Assembly: GCF_003865345.1 (NCBI RefSeq)
Contig: NZ_RMVE01000001.1
Coordinates: forward strand, 496,001-560,000
DNA: 64,000 bases
Direction of reading: 5' to 3'
Origin: Nonlabens xiamenensis
GTDB lineage: Bacteria; Bacteroidota; Bacteroidia; Flavobacteriales; Flavobacteriaceae
Below the pieces are notes generated by a model. It did not search any database, had not been told where the DNA came from, and was given only the letters and a program-made list of their open reading frames with translations. The translations under genes were made by a program, and so were the position numbers. This document shows positions 26,394 through 35,312 of the stretch, piece after piece; within the stretch, counting starts at the first letter, position 1, and the number at the start of each line of letters is the position of its first letter.

Positions 26394-27860
26394 TTGGCGA
26401 CCATCAAAAGATTATTCCAACACACCTTTATCTATGGGCTGGCGACGGTACTGCCGCGACTACTCACCGTGCTGCTGACCAGACTGTTGACTGAATACCT
26501 ACCAGGAACGGTAGAGTTTGGGGAGGTTTCTATCATTTTTTCCTATATCATTTTTGCCAATGTGATCCTGACCTACGGCATGGAAACCGCCTTTTTCAGG
26601 TTTTACAATGACGCTTCAACCAAAGTTAAAACTTTAGGTACAGCGCTGGTTTCCCTTTTGGTCACCACTGCGGTTTTTACTGCATCGGCTTATTTGCTGC
26701 TGGAACCCATTGAACTGCTTACGGATTTGTCGGCAGATTATTGGAAATGGGTGATTGGCATTATCGCTGTCGATACCTTGATGGTGATCCCGTTTGCCTA
26801 CCTGCGAGCCCGCGGGAAGTCTGTTAACTACGCTTTGATCAAATTGTTCAATGTGGTGATTACGGTTGGTTGTACCCTTTTGTTCTTTACTGTGCTGCCC
26901 CAATTTCCTGCCTGGCAGGAATATTTGCCTACGGATCGGATACAACTCTTTTTTATAGCTTTTCTTACTGCCAACCTATTCACCTTTTTGATGGTCATGC
27001 GTCCGTATTTTATAACCTGGACGATTGATAAACAACTATGGAAAAACATGCTGACTTACGGTTGGCCGATTTTGCTGTCAGGATTAGCCTTTGCGATCAA
27101 TGAAACAATAGACAAAATTCTGCTTCAACAATTTCTACCGATGGACGAAGACCAAGCAGAGTCGGTGGTTGGTGTTTATACGGCCGGTTACCGTTTGGCA
27201 GTGGGTATGACCTTGTATGCTCAAGCTTTTAGGTTGGGTGTAGAACCTTTTTTCTTCAGTCAATCCCAAGATAAAAATGCACCCCAACAATACGCCTTGA
27301 TCACCAAAGCCTTTGTGGCACTGGGAGCTATCGCACTAATGGTATATGTAGTTTTGGTCGATGCGATCAGGCCCTTGATCATTGAACCTGGTTTTGAAAC
27401 TGCGATGGAAGTTGTGCCTTTGGTATTGATTGCCTACTTTTTCTCTGGAATTTACCAGACCTTGTCCGTGTGGTACAAAATTCAGGATAAGACCCGGTAT
27501 GGCGCCTATATATCTCTAACCGCAGCAGCGCTGACGATATTTGTAAATGTCCTTTTGATTCCTCACATTGGATATATGGCCAGTGCTTATGCTACTTGTG
27601 CCGCTTATGGACTGATGATGGTTGTATCCTATATATTGGGCCGTCGTCATATGCCCATTCCCTATCAAATCATGGATATCTCGCTATATTTGGGTGTTTC
27701 CATACTGTTTTCGCTTTTCTTTTTCTACGTGGTGAGGGCGGAATTGGGAATTCAGAGTTGGCCGACTTATCTTGTAGGAAGTTTATTGACCTTGATTGTT
27801 GTGGCTTTGGTTAGCTTTCGCGAAAGCGCACTCATCCAGAAAATTTTATCTAAGAAATGA
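26394..27860 (+). CDS. Polysaccharide flippase-like membrane protein (MOP/Wzx type)
   Basis: A 488-residue integral membrane protein with about 12-14 hydrophobic helices. The N-terminus ([22 protein letters not shown]) is characteristic of polysaccharide biosynthesis flippases of the MOP superfamily, which move lipid-linked sugars across the inner membrane. The start codon is TTG at 26394: an in-frame TAG lies immediately before it (26388) and no ATG fits. It overlaps dut by 4 bases. An exact palindrome core (27814-27828) encodes S-F-R-E-S near the C-terminus. It heads a run of envelope genes that ends with the EnvC-like activator. The substrate lipid is unknown. Confidence 0.87.
   Translation: MATIKRLFQHTFIYGLATVLPRLLTVLLTRLLTEYLPGTVEFGEVSIIFSYIIFANVILTYGMETAFFRFYNDASTKVKTLGTALVSLLVTTAVFTASAYLLLEPIELLTDLSADYWKWVIGIIAVDTLMVIPFAYLRARGKSVNYALIKLFNVVITVGCTLLFFTVLPQFPAWQEYLPTDRIQLFFIAFLTANLFTFLMVMRPYFITWTIDKQLWKNMLTYGWPILLSGLAFAINETIDKILLQQFLPMDEDQAESVVGVYTAGYRLAVGMTLYAQAFRLGVEPFFFSQSQDKNAPQQYALITKAFVALGAIALMVYVVLVDAIRPLIIEPGFETAMEVVPLVLIAYFFSGIYQTLSVWYKIQDKTRYGAYISLTAAALTIFVNVLLIPHIGYMASAYATCAAYGLMMVVSYILGRRHMPIPYQIMDISLYLGVSILFSLFFFYVVRAELGIQSWPTYLVGSLLTLIVVALVSFRESALIQKILSKK
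27814..27828. repeat. Palindrome GCTTTCGCGAAAGCG (exact 14-bp core)
   Basis: Located near the 3' end of the flippase gene, read as S-F-R-E-S-A. Confidence 0.88.
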
Positions 27861-28291
27861 CTATAAAAATCATCAACAAATCCTCACATGCCTTACCTCA
27901 CTATGAAACTGGTGCCAGTGCAGGAATGGACTTGCGCGCCGAACTGGAAGTGCCGGTTACTTTACAACCCTTGGAAAGGCAGATTATAAAAACAGGCCTT
28001 TTTATTGAACTTCCAGTGGGTTATGAGGCGCAAGTGCGTCCCAGAAGCGGTCTTGCGGCCAAAAAAGGTATCACCGTACTCAATGCACCAGGCACTATCG
28101 ATGCCGATTATAGGGGAGAAATAGGGGTGATTTTGATCAATTTATCTCAAGAAGAATTTAAGATTGAAAACGGTGAGCGTATTGCCCAACTAGTGATCGC
28201 CAAGCACGAGCGTGCCGTATGGCATAAGGTAGAAGAGCTCTCTACTACCGACCGTGGTGCTGGTGGTTTTGGGAGTACGGGCACTAAATAA
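27857..28291 (+). CDS. dut: dUTP diphosphatase
   Basis: A 144-residue trimeric-type dUTPase, which hydrolyses dUTP to dUMP and pyrophosphate to keep uracil out of DNA. All family motifs are in order: GMDLRA near residue 25, PRSGLA at about 62, [16 protein letters not shown] at about 76 (catalytic Asp), and the C-terminal glycine-rich arm [10 protein letters not shown]. The ATG overlaps the flippase stop by 4 bases. The gene's place in an envelope-biogenesis run looks like operon co-option rather than functional linkage. Confidence 0.96.
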   Translation: MTIKIINKSSHALPHYETGASAGMDLRAELEVPVTLQPLERQIIKTGLFIELPVGYEAQVRPRSGLAAKKGITVLNAPGTIDADYRGEIGVILINLSQEEFKIENGERIAQLVIAKHERAVWHKVEELSTTDRGAGGFGSTGTK

Positions 28292-28314
28292 TACATCCAT
28301 AAAAAAACCAACCA

Positions 28315-29283
28315 ATGAAAAATTATTTTTTCCTTTTGGCCCTGATGTTCCTGGGTCATGCCTATGCACAAGAATCTATCAAAAACCAGGAGCTGTATGA
28401 TACGGCTTGCAATTGTATTGAAGAGATTGACAGCAGTGCCTCACAAGACGAGCGCTATGAAGAAGTAAGTACTTGTTTAAAGAGTGCTATCATGGCAGAA
28501 CAACTAAAGTCCAAACTCTTGTTCAATAAGGATTTTGCCATCGACAGTCTTATCAACAACACCAAGGATAAAGATAGCGTGACGGTTAAAAAAAATATCA
28601 ACATCAATTTAGATCCTACAGAAGGATATGAAGATCTGGAACGTGAATTACTGGATAATTGTAACGCTTTAAAGAAACTAATGATTGACGATGTCAAATC
28701 GAGCAAGCATTCCATGAGTGATGATGAAGCAGCAAAAATCTATTACAAAAAAGGACTTGATGCCTATTCGGAAGGTAAATTTCCTCAAGCATTGGATCTT
28801 TTTGAAAGGGCAGTAGACGCCGATAGAAAATTTGCATTTGCCTGGGATATGATCGGGATCACCCACAGACAAATGGGCGACTTTAAGCAAGCAGTTAAGA
28901 ACTATAAAAAATCCTTGCGTATTGATCCCAAAGGAAAGATGCCATTGCAGAATCTACCAGTAGCTTATCGATTATTGGAGGAATATGAAAAGGCTCTGGA
29001 AGTTTATGAAGACTTGATCAAATATTACCCAGACGATGCCGAGGGCTATTACGGTATTGGACAAACGGCTGGCGCGCTAGGTAAATTCGCTATGGCTGCT
29101 GACAACATGATGATCGCCTATAATATGTATGTGGAAAGCAACTCTCCTTATTCCCAAGACGCAATCAGAATGCTAAAATCATTGTATGTAGAAATGCAAA
29201 ACAGGGATCAACTGGAGGAATTTTTGGCCCTGGCCGAAAAACACAATATCAAATTTCAGGAAACCTCAGAAGAGAAAGAATAA
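28315..29283 (+). CDS. Secreted tetratricopeptide-repeat protein
   Basis: A 322-residue protein with a signal peptide (MKNYFFLLALMFLGHAYAQ). An N-terminal domain of about 110 residues contains conserved-looking cysteines (CNCIEEI, STCLKSA, DNCNALKK). It is followed by TPR units between about residues 140 and 290 (AKIYYKKGLDAYSEGKFPQALDLFERAVDAD is split over one and a half units). The periplasmic TPR domain is presumably a protein-protein scaffold. It lies 23 bases after dut in the envelope run. No specific partner can be named. Confidence 0.82.
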   Translation: MKNYFFLLALMFLGHAYAQESIKNQELYDTACNCIEEIDSSASQDERYEEVSTCLKSAIMAEQLKSKLLFNKDFAIDSLINNTKDKDSVTVKKNININLDPTEGYEDLERELLDNCNALKKLMIDDVKSSKHSMSDDEAAKIYYKKGLDAYSEGKFPQALDLFERAVDADRKFAFAWDMIGITHRQMGDFKQAVKNYKKSLRIDPKGKMPLQNLPVAYRLLEEYEKALEVYEDLIKYYPDDAEGYYGIGQTAGALGKFAMAADNMMIAYNMYVESNSPYSQDAIRMLKSLYVEMQNRDQLEEFLALAEKHNIKFQETSEEKE

Positions 29284-29316
29284 GCTTTCTATAAGATAAA
29301 ACACTGATCAGTTTTT

Positions 29317-29324
29317 TAACTTTG
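29317..29324 (+). promoter_or_regulatory. Putative -7 element upstream of the nucleotidyltransferase gene
   Basis: TAACTTTG matches TAnnTTTG within the 113-base gap after the TPR gene. No good -33 TTG is seen. It may allow transcription of the distal part of the operon independently. Confidence 0.4.
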
Positions 29325-29396
29325 CAGTGCAGTTTCAATCCTTGACGGCCGTAGATAGCCGTGCATTAAATATTTCCTGATCAGGGAACCCAACTT

Positions 29397-30413
29397 ATGA
29401 AGATAATCGTACCTATGGCCGGTCGTGGCTCGCGTTTGAGACCTCATTCGCTTACCGTGCCAAAACCTTTGATCCCTATTGCCAATCAACCTATTGTGCA
29501 CAGATTGGTCACTGATATAGCCCGTATCCTCAACGAACCTATTGAAGAGATCGCCTTTATATTGGGAGATCCTGCCTTTTTTGGGGAGTATGTAGTAAGT
29601 AGTCTTAAAGCGTTGGCTCATGGATTGGGAGCAAAGGCCAGTATCTATCGCCAACTTAATCCTTTGGGAACAGGACATGCGATTATGTGTGCAGAGCCCT
29701 CACTTTCTGGGCCGGCGGTTGTAGCTTATGCAGACACATTGATCCGTGCCGATTTCCAATTGGATCCCGAGGCAGATGCAGTGATCTGGACCAAACAGGT
29801 GGAGCATCCCGAGGCTTATGGTGTGGTTAAGCTGAACGACAATAATGAGATTATCGAACTGGTAGAAAAACCAGCTACTTTTGTTTCTGATCAAGCAGTC
29901 ATCGGTATCTACTATTTTAAAGAAATTGGTCATCTAAAACGCGAACTACAATACGTGATCGACAACGAGATCATCAATGGTGGGGAATACCAGATCAATG
30001 ATGGAATCAAACGGATGATGGCCGATGATAAGATCTTTAAAACCGGAACGGTTGATGAATGGATGGATTGTGGGAATAAAAACGTGGCGATTGAAACCAA
30101 TCAGCGCATCATGGAATTTATGGCGCAGGATGGTAGTAGCGAGTTGGATACTGAACCAAAATTGATCAATTCCAAGATCATACCTCCTTGTGTAATTGAC
30201 CCCAGTGTGATCATCAAAGATAGCACCGTGGGCCCTTATGTCTCCATTGGCGCAGGTAGCCAACTGGACAATGTCACTATATCAAATTCGCTCATCCAGC
30301 AAGATACTCTTGTAAAAAACGCTACCTTAGACGAAGCCATGATAGGTAACCACGTGCACTATGATGGGAAATTTACCAAAATTAGTATCGGAGACTACAG
30401 TAAAATGGAATAG
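29397..30413 (+). CDS. Sugar-1-phosphate nucleotidyltransferase
   Basis: A 338-residue enzyme. The N-terminal Rossmann-type NTP_transferase domain (about 1-235) has the nucleotide-binding motif GRGSRLRPHSLTVPKPLIPI and catalytic Asp in AYADT. The C-terminal part (about 245-338) reads like left-handed beta-helix hexapeptides (IIPPCVIDPSVIIKDSTVGP). This layout fits glucose-1-phosphate thymidylyl- or mannose/GlcNAc-1-phosphate nucleotidyltransferases that make NDP-sugars for envelope glycans. The sugar and nucleotide specificity is not readable by eye. It precedes the TPR-DUF4292-EnvC genes and follows dut/TPR. Confidence 0.87.
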   Translation: MKIIVPMAGRGSRLRPHSLTVPKPLIPIANQPIVHRLVTDIARILNEPIEEIAFILGDPAFFGEYVVSSLKALAHGLGAKASIYRQLNPLGTGHAIMCAEPSLSGPAVVAYADTLIRADFQLDPEADAVIWTKQVEHPEAYGVVKLNDNNEIIELVEKPATFVSDQAVIGIYYFKEIGHLKRELQYVIDNEIINGGEYQINDGIKRMMADDKIFKTGTVDEWMDCGNKNVAIETNQRIMEFMAQDGSSELDTEPKLINSKIIPPCVIDPSVIIKDSTVGPYVSIGAGSQLDNVTISNSLIQQDTLVKNATLDEAMIGNHVHYDGKFTKISIGDYSKME

Positions 30414-30432
30414 TCTTTGAAAATCCATTGCC

Positions 30433-31809
30433 ATGAAAAGGTTTTGCCATTTGATCTTGTTTTTCTCCCTTTGTTGGAGCCTGCCTCTCTTTGCCCAAGA
30501 AGAGGTGGCCGCCGAGGAGGTGAGCCAGGATGATCTGGGGAATGTTTCGGATGAATTCAAGGAAAACTTTTTTGACGCGTTGGCCGCTAAAGCTATTGGC
30601 AATCATGACAAAGCCATCGCTTACTTAAAGGTTTGTGACAGAATTCAACCCAATTCTGGAGCCATTCAATTTGAGCTGGCCAAAAACCATTTGATGGACC
30701 GCAACTTCCAGCAAGCTGAGGATTATCTCAAAAAAGCCGTCCAATTGGAAGGTCAAAAGGAGCCTCTACTGGAAACCCTTTATGATATCTATGACCAGCA
30801 GCAGGATTATGAACGATCTATTATAGTGCTCGAGCAATTGGCAGCCCAGAATGAGAATTATGAAGAGCTCTTGCCTTTTCAATACTTCAGATTGGAGAGG
30901 TTTGACGATGCCGTTGCCATGATACAAAAGCTGGACGACAGATTGGGCGAGGATCCTAGACGTAATTATATTCAACGACAGATCGCAGCACGCAGCCGTC
31001 AGAACGAACGGGAAAGTAGTTCGATCGATCAGTTACAACAACGCATAGCCGATAATCCACAGGACGAGCAAGCCTATGTGAATCTATTGTATATCTACAG
31101 CCAGCAAGGCAAAACCGATGAAGTTGTTGCCACAGCCCAAGCCATGGAAACGGCTTTACCCAGTAGTGACAAGGTACATCTGGCGCTGTACAAAATTTAT
31201 CTGGACCAGGGAGAAATTGAAAAAGCTGTGACTTCTATGGAGCGGGTTTTTGGAAGTAGCGAGTTTGACCTGGAGACCAAAACCAACGTGCTACAAGATT
31301 TTATCAAAACTGGCTCCACAGATCCAACCGTAGCTGGTCGAATAGAAGAGGCCATTGATGACTTTGCTGACGAAGTAGAGGACGTTCGCACCTATCAGAT
31401 TCTAGGGGATTTTTACTTGAGCCAAAAACAGCCTCAACAAGCTATTACTTTCTATGAGAAGGGTCTGGAAGAGGCCCCCAAGAATTACGAGCTTATTAAG
31501 AACATCATTTTGCTCTCCATCGATATCAAGGATTACCAAAATGCTGTGGATCGCACTGAAGAGGCTCTGGACGTATTTCCTGCCCAAGCTTTGCTGTACT
31601 TGCTCAGTGGTGTGGCTCATAACCAATTGGGCCAAGCCCAAAAAGCCATCGACCAATTGGAAATGGGATTGAGCTTCCTGCTGGATGAGCCTAAGCTAGA
31701 GAGTGATATCTACCAACAACTGGCCGTGAGTCACGATCAATTGGGCAACACAACTAAAGCAGCAAAAATGCGTTCTAAAGTAGCAGAGTTGTCCAAAAAA
31801 ATACAATGA
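30433..31809 (+). CDS. Secreted TPR protein
   Basis: A 458-residue protein with a signal peptide (MKRFCHLILFFSLCWSLPLFAQ). A short acidic linker (EEVAAEEVSQDD) leads into about ten tetratricopeptide-like helix pairs covering the rest (for example AIAYLKVCDRIQPNSGAIQFE and AITFYEKGLEEAPKN, given here as fragments). Its stop overlaps the DUF4292 lipoprotein start (ATGA), so translation is coupled. A role as a periplasmic scaffold for envelope assembly with the following lipoprotein and EnvC-like protein is inferred from coupling only. Confidence 0.86.
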   Translation: MKRFCHLILFFSLCWSLPLFAQEEVAAEEVSQDDLGNVSDEFKENFFDALAAKAIGNHDKAIAYLKVCDRIQPNSGAIQFELAKNHLMDRNFQQAEDYLKKAVQLEGQKEPLLETLYDIYDQQQDYERSIIVLEQLAAQNENYEELLPFQYFRLERFDDAVAMIQKLDDRLGEDPRRNYIQRQIAARSRQNERESSSIDQLQQRIADNPQDEQAYVNLLYIYSQQGKTDEVVATAQAMETALPSSDKVHLALYKIYLDQGEIEKAVTSMERVFGSSEFDLETKTNVLQDFIKTGSTDPTVAGRIEEAIDDFADEVEDVRTYQILGDFYLSQKQPQQAITFYEKGLEEAPKNYELIKNIILLSIDIKDYQNAVDRTEEALDVFPAQALLYLLSGVAHNQLGQAQKAIDQLEMGLSFLLDEPKLESDIYQQLAVSHDQLGNTTKAAKMRSKVAELSKKIQ

Positions 31810-32561
31810 GATATATATCACCCCTTATTTTTTGTCTTTGTTTGTTGCTAGCCGGCTGTGGAGGGAAGCAGCGCGCCGCCAATGAAGCCATGGCAACGGC
31901 CAAAAGATCTAAAGTCATCAATGCCCATGAGGCAGCCAGGATCGATTTTAAAACCTTAAAAGCCAGATTGGGGACCAGTTATGACAACGGTAGTTCAAAA
32001 CGCTCATTTACCGTCCAACTGCGTATGGAAAAAGGCAAACAAATCTGGATGAGTGCAGGACTATTTGGGATCACAGCAGCCAAGGTTTATATCACACCAG
32101 ATCGGGTCCAATTCTATGAAAAGCTCAATAAACGCTCCTTTGATGGAGACTTCAGCTTGATCAGTGAGTTCTTAGGAGAGGAAATTACTTTTGATCAATT
32201 GGAGGATCTATTGTTGGGTCAGGCGGTGGAGTCACTCCAAGGGAAAGAATTTATGATCGCCGACAACCAATACCAATTTAAAACTGAGGATGTAGTCACC
32301 AAAATTTTCAAATTAAGACCCAGCGATTTCAAGGTGGCTGAACAAACTGTCACCCAACCTAAGGAAGGAGATTTTCTCACAGTGCGCTACCCAGAATACC
32401 AAATCGTTCAGGATAGAATTTTACCCAGTGAAGTGATGATCAGTGCGATAAAAGGCAAACGCAACAACAAGGTTGAGATGGAATTTAAGGGAGTCTCCTT
32501 TGACGAGGAGTTGAGCTTTCCTTTCGAAATGCCTTCGGGATACCGACAATTTGAGCTGTAG
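31806..32561 (+). CDS. DUF4292 lipoprotein
   Basis: A 251-residue outer-envelope lipoprotein with a signal and lipobox LAGC (Cys18). The body fits the DUF4292 family, with blocks such as RMEKGKQIWMSAGLFGITAAKVYITPD (quoted in part) near residue 75 and LEDLLLGQAVESLQGKEF near 135. The pattern recalls LolB/LolA-like half-barrels, so lipoprotein or lipid handling is a reasonable hypothesis but unproven. It overlaps the TPR gene by 4 bases and abuts the EnvC-like gene with no spacer (stop at 32559-32561, ATG at 32562). Confidence 0.85.
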   Translation: MRYISPLIFCLCLLLAGCGGKQRAANEAMATAKRSKVINAHEAARIDFKTLKARLGTSYDNGSSKRSFTVQLRMEKGKQIWMSAGLFGITAAKVYITPDRVQFYEKLNKRSFDGDFSLISEFLGEEITFDQLEDLLLGQAVESLQGKEFMIADNQYQFKTEDVVTKIFKLRPSDFKVAEQTVTQPKEGDFLTVRYPEYQIVQDRILPSEVMISAIKGKRNNKVEMEFKGVSFDEELSFPFEMPSGYRQFEL

Positions 32562-33767
32562 ATGAAAAGACACTTTTGGATTACTTTATTGTTGCTGTGT
32601 TGTTTCGCTTTCGCGAAAGCGCAATCTGAAAAGGCCAAACTGGAAGAAAGAAAGGCCGAAATACAGCGTGAGATCAATCAGTTTGATCGGCTCTTGCGGG
32701 ATGTGCGTAAGGAAGAAAAAACCATGGTACTGCTGGTAGAAACCATTGATCGCAAAATCGCTAGAACCCAAGAAATTATCACGCTGACCAACCGGCAGGC
32801 CAATCTGATCACCAGGAACATCAAGGAAAACAAAACCCAAATTGATCAGTTGGAAGCCGAGTTAAAGCTGCTCAAGGCCGAATATGCCGAAATGATCGTC
32901 AAGGCCTATAAATCAAAAAACGAACAAAGCCGACTGATGTTTCTGCTGAGTTCGGAAAGCTTTCTTCAAGCGTATAAGCGGGTGCAATACCTTAAATCTT
33001 ATGCAGATTATCGCAAGAAGCAAGCCGATGAGATTGAGCTGAAGTCTGAGCTGCTTCAAGAAAAAACCCTGGCGCTGGAGCAAGAAAAAAAACAAAAGGA
33101 AGAAGTTTTGGCACTGAACCGCAAGCAGCGGGAAGCCCTGAAGAAAGACAAAGTCGAACAGGAAAATCTGCTGGCAGTCGTTCAGGCCAATGAGAAGAAA
33201 TATGCGGCTGATATCAGAGAAAAAGCCAATGAACGTAACAGGATAGATCGGGAGTTGCGTAATTTGATTGCTGCAGATATTAAGGCCAGTAACAAAGGCA
33301 AGGCCGGCGCGGTGGCTGGAAAATTCTTTCTGACACCGGAAGCCAAAATTTTAGCGAACAATTTTAAAAGTAATAAAGGCAAGTTGCCCTGGCCAGTTGC
33401 AGAAGGATTTGTGTCCAGAAAATACGGGCGTCAGCCACACCCAGTAGTACGCACCGCGACTATTGTTTCCAATGGATTGAGGCTACAAACACCAGCCGGA
33501 GCGCAGGCCAGAGCCATCTTTGAAGGAGAAGTGGTGCAGATTACCAAAAGCAAATACGGTATCCTCGCCGTACATGTGCGTCACGGTAATTTTACCTCAG
33601 TTTACGACAATCTTAAATTAGTTGCTGTACAAAAAGGTGATCGTGTACAAACCAAAGATGTGATTGGTGAGATATTTACTTCTAATTCTGGTGAAACGGA
33701 GCTGAAGTTTGTGTTGATGGAAGACTCAGATACTGTGGACCCTGCTCAATGGATCGCCAGAAAATAG
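32562..33767 (+). CDS. EnvC-like murein hydrolase activator (degenerate LytM domain)
   Basis: A 401-residue secreted protein. The signal peptide ends CFAFAKAQ and is encoded by a palindrome copy. A long coiled coil runs from about 22 to 260 (KLEERKAEIQREINQFDRLL). A LytM/M23-like domain occupies about 285-395. The zinc ligands look lost: where active M23 enzymes have HxxxD and HxH, this protein has VVRTATIVSNG and HGNFTSVYDNL. That is the EnvC/NlpD situation, in which the LytM fold activates cell-wall amidases instead of cutting peptidoglycan. A role in daughter-cell separation is the family expectation. It is the last gene of the envelope run. Confidence 0.87.
   Translation: MKRHFWITLLLLCCFAFAKAQSEKAKLEERKAEIQREINQFDRLLRDVRKEEKTMVLLVETIDRKIARTQEIITLTNRQANLITRNIKENKTQIDQLEAELKLLKAEYAEMIVKAYKSKNEQSRLMFLLSSESFLQAYKRVQYLKSYADYRKKQADEIELKSELLQEKTLALEQEKKQKEEVLALNRKQREALKKDKVEQENLLAVVQANEKKYAADIREKANERNRIDRELRNLIAADIKASNKGKAGAVAGKFFLTPEAKILANNFKSNKGKLPWPVAEGFVSRKYGRQPHPVVRTATIVSNGLRLQTPAGAQARAIFEGEVVQITKSKYGILAVHVRHGNFTSVYDNLKLVAVQKGDRVQTKDVIGEIFTSNSGETELKFVLMEDSDTVDPAQWIARK
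32606..32621. repeat. 16-bp palindrome CGCTTTCGCGAAAGCG (exact)
   Basis: Exact copy inside the signal-peptide codons of the EnvC-like gene, read as F-A-F-A-K-A. Confidence 0.9.
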
Positions 33768-33845
33768 AAGTTCCAGCTTTTCAGGCGTGGAGTGATCTCT
33801 TCCTTATATAGAATGGTAAGATCCAGTTCCGGGATGGATGTAAAC

Positions 33846-35312
33846 TTAAAACTGGAAGTAAATAAAAGGTTGAACCTCACTACTGGCAGTCGCACTGATC
33901 AGCCAGATCACAGCGGCAAAAACCATAACCTTACCAGCCATTGGCAGTCGATGGAAAAATGCAAACTGTCGCTTCTGAATAGAGGCAGGTATAAAATGCC
34001 ATAAGAATCCAATAATCATCAAAATAGCCACATTTTGATAGCCTTTTAAAACGCTCCACCAGTCGGCAGGCGCAAATTCAAGACTACCTACATTCTGGAT
34101 GACATTCAATGCGATTTGAAAGTCTGCCGCCCGAAAGAAAATCCAGCAAAAAGCCACAAAATGAAAAGTGATTAATGCACCTAATAAACGCCGACCCCAA
34201 TTTTTGCCAGACCATTGGGGAATACCAAAAGCTTTTTCCAGCGCCAGTACAGTACCGTGCATTCCTCCCCAAAGTACAAATTTCCAAGAGGCGCCATGCC
34301 ATAAACCGCCCAGCAACATGGTCATAAACAAATTGAAATAGGTGCGTATTTTTCCTTTTCTATTCCCGCCCATGGAAATATATAGATAATCCCGTAACCA
34401 ACTGGAAAGAGAGATATGCCAGCGCCGCCAGAATTCGGTAATACTCGCACTTTGATAAGGAGTTCTAAAGTTGGGAGGTAGCTCAAATCCCAATAATAGC
34501 GCCAGTCCAATCGCTATATCTGAATAGCCGGAGAAATCACAATAGATCTGAAGTGTATATCCGTAAACCGCAAGGAGGTTTTCAAAAGCAGAATAATTGT
34601 CTGGAAAATCAAATACCCGATCCACAAAATTTACACTGATAAAATCTGAGATCACTGCCTTTTTGAGCAGACCGCCAATGATCAGAAACATGGCTTTACT
34701 CAATTCGATTTTGGTCAAGCTTAGTCGTTCGTAGATTTGCGGAATAAAATCTCTGGCCCTTACGATCGGACCGGCTACCAGTTGCGGAAAAAACGACACA
34801 AAAAACATAAAATCGAGTAGATTTCTAGCGGGTTTCAACTCGCGCCTGTAGATATCTATGGTGTAGGACATGGTTTGAAAAGTGTAAAAGGATATTCCCA
34901 CCGGAAGGAATATGTTACCAAAACTCAAGTCGCCATTAAAAATTGAATTAAAATTATCGGCCAGGAATCCAGTGTATTTAAAATAAGCGAGTAGTCCCAA
35001 ATTAATTATACAGGAGGCTACCAATAGTAAAGTACGCCAGCGATGATTGTTGCTTTTATAAATAGCCTCTGAGAGGTAGTAATCCACAAAAGAGGAAAAG
35101 ATGAGCAGTAGGAAGAAGATTCCGCTGCATTTGTAGTAGAAATAAAGAGAAAATGCGATCACATACAACACCCGTAGACGGCGCAGATCCTTCATCAGGA
35201 TATAGAGCAAATAGAAGCTCAGGAATAGATATAGGAAAGCGGCGCTATTAAACAACAACGGGCGTTGCGGGTCATAGGCCAGCCAGTCCGTCAGGGCATT
35301 CCAATCCATCAT
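33846..35312 (-). CDS. MBOAT-family O-acyltransferase
   Basis: A 488-residue polytopic membrane protein of the MBOAT family (AlgI/DltB/PatA-like). Family signatures are HISLSSWLRDYLYISMGGN at about residue 295, and GLWHGASWKFVLWGGMHG at about 340 with the catalytic His. Such proteins pass acyl groups from a cytosolic donor across the membrane to a periplasmic acceptor. Its ATG overlaps the stop of the upstream SGNH hydrolase gene, which in turn overlaps another SGNH gene, giving a coupled set SGNH-SGNH-MBOAT. This resembles AlgI/AlgJ/AlgX or PatA/PatB systems, so O-acylation of peptidoglycan or a surface glycan is likely. The acceptor is not known. Confidence 0.9.
   Translation of the reverse strand: MMDWNALTDWLAYDPQRPLLFNSAAFLYLFLSFYLLYILMKDLRRLRVLYVIAFSLYFYYKCSGIFFLLLIFSSFVDYYLSEAIYKSNNHRWRTLLLVASCIINLGLLAYFKYTGFLADNFNSIFNGDLSFGNIFLPVGISFYTFQTMSYTIDIYRRELKPARNLLDFMFFVSFFPQLVAGPIVRARDFIPQIYERLSLTKIELSKAMFLIIGGLLKKAVISDFISVNFVDRVFDFPDNYSAFENLLAVYGYTLQIYCDFSGYSDIAIGLALLLGFELPPNFRTPYQSASITEFWRRWHISLSSWLRDYLYISMGGNRKGKIRTYFNLFMTMLLGGLWHGASWKFVLWGGMHGTVLALEKAFGIPQWSGKNWGRRLLGALITFHFVAFCWIFFRAADFQIALNVIQNVGSLEFAPADWWSVLKGYQNVAILMIIGFLWHFIPASIQKRQFAFFHRLPMAGKVMVFAAVIWLISATASSEVQPFIYFQF

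Noticed and set aside
29301-29320. Terminator at ACTGATCAGT plus T run after the secreted TPR gene
   Set aside because: Only three consecutive pairs can form around a four-base loop before a mismatch, so the stem is too weak.
32562-33767. Calling the EnvC-like protein an active M23 endopeptidase
   Set aside because: The positions of the HxxxD and HxH zinc ligands are occupied by non-ligand residues; it is better explained as an amidase activator.
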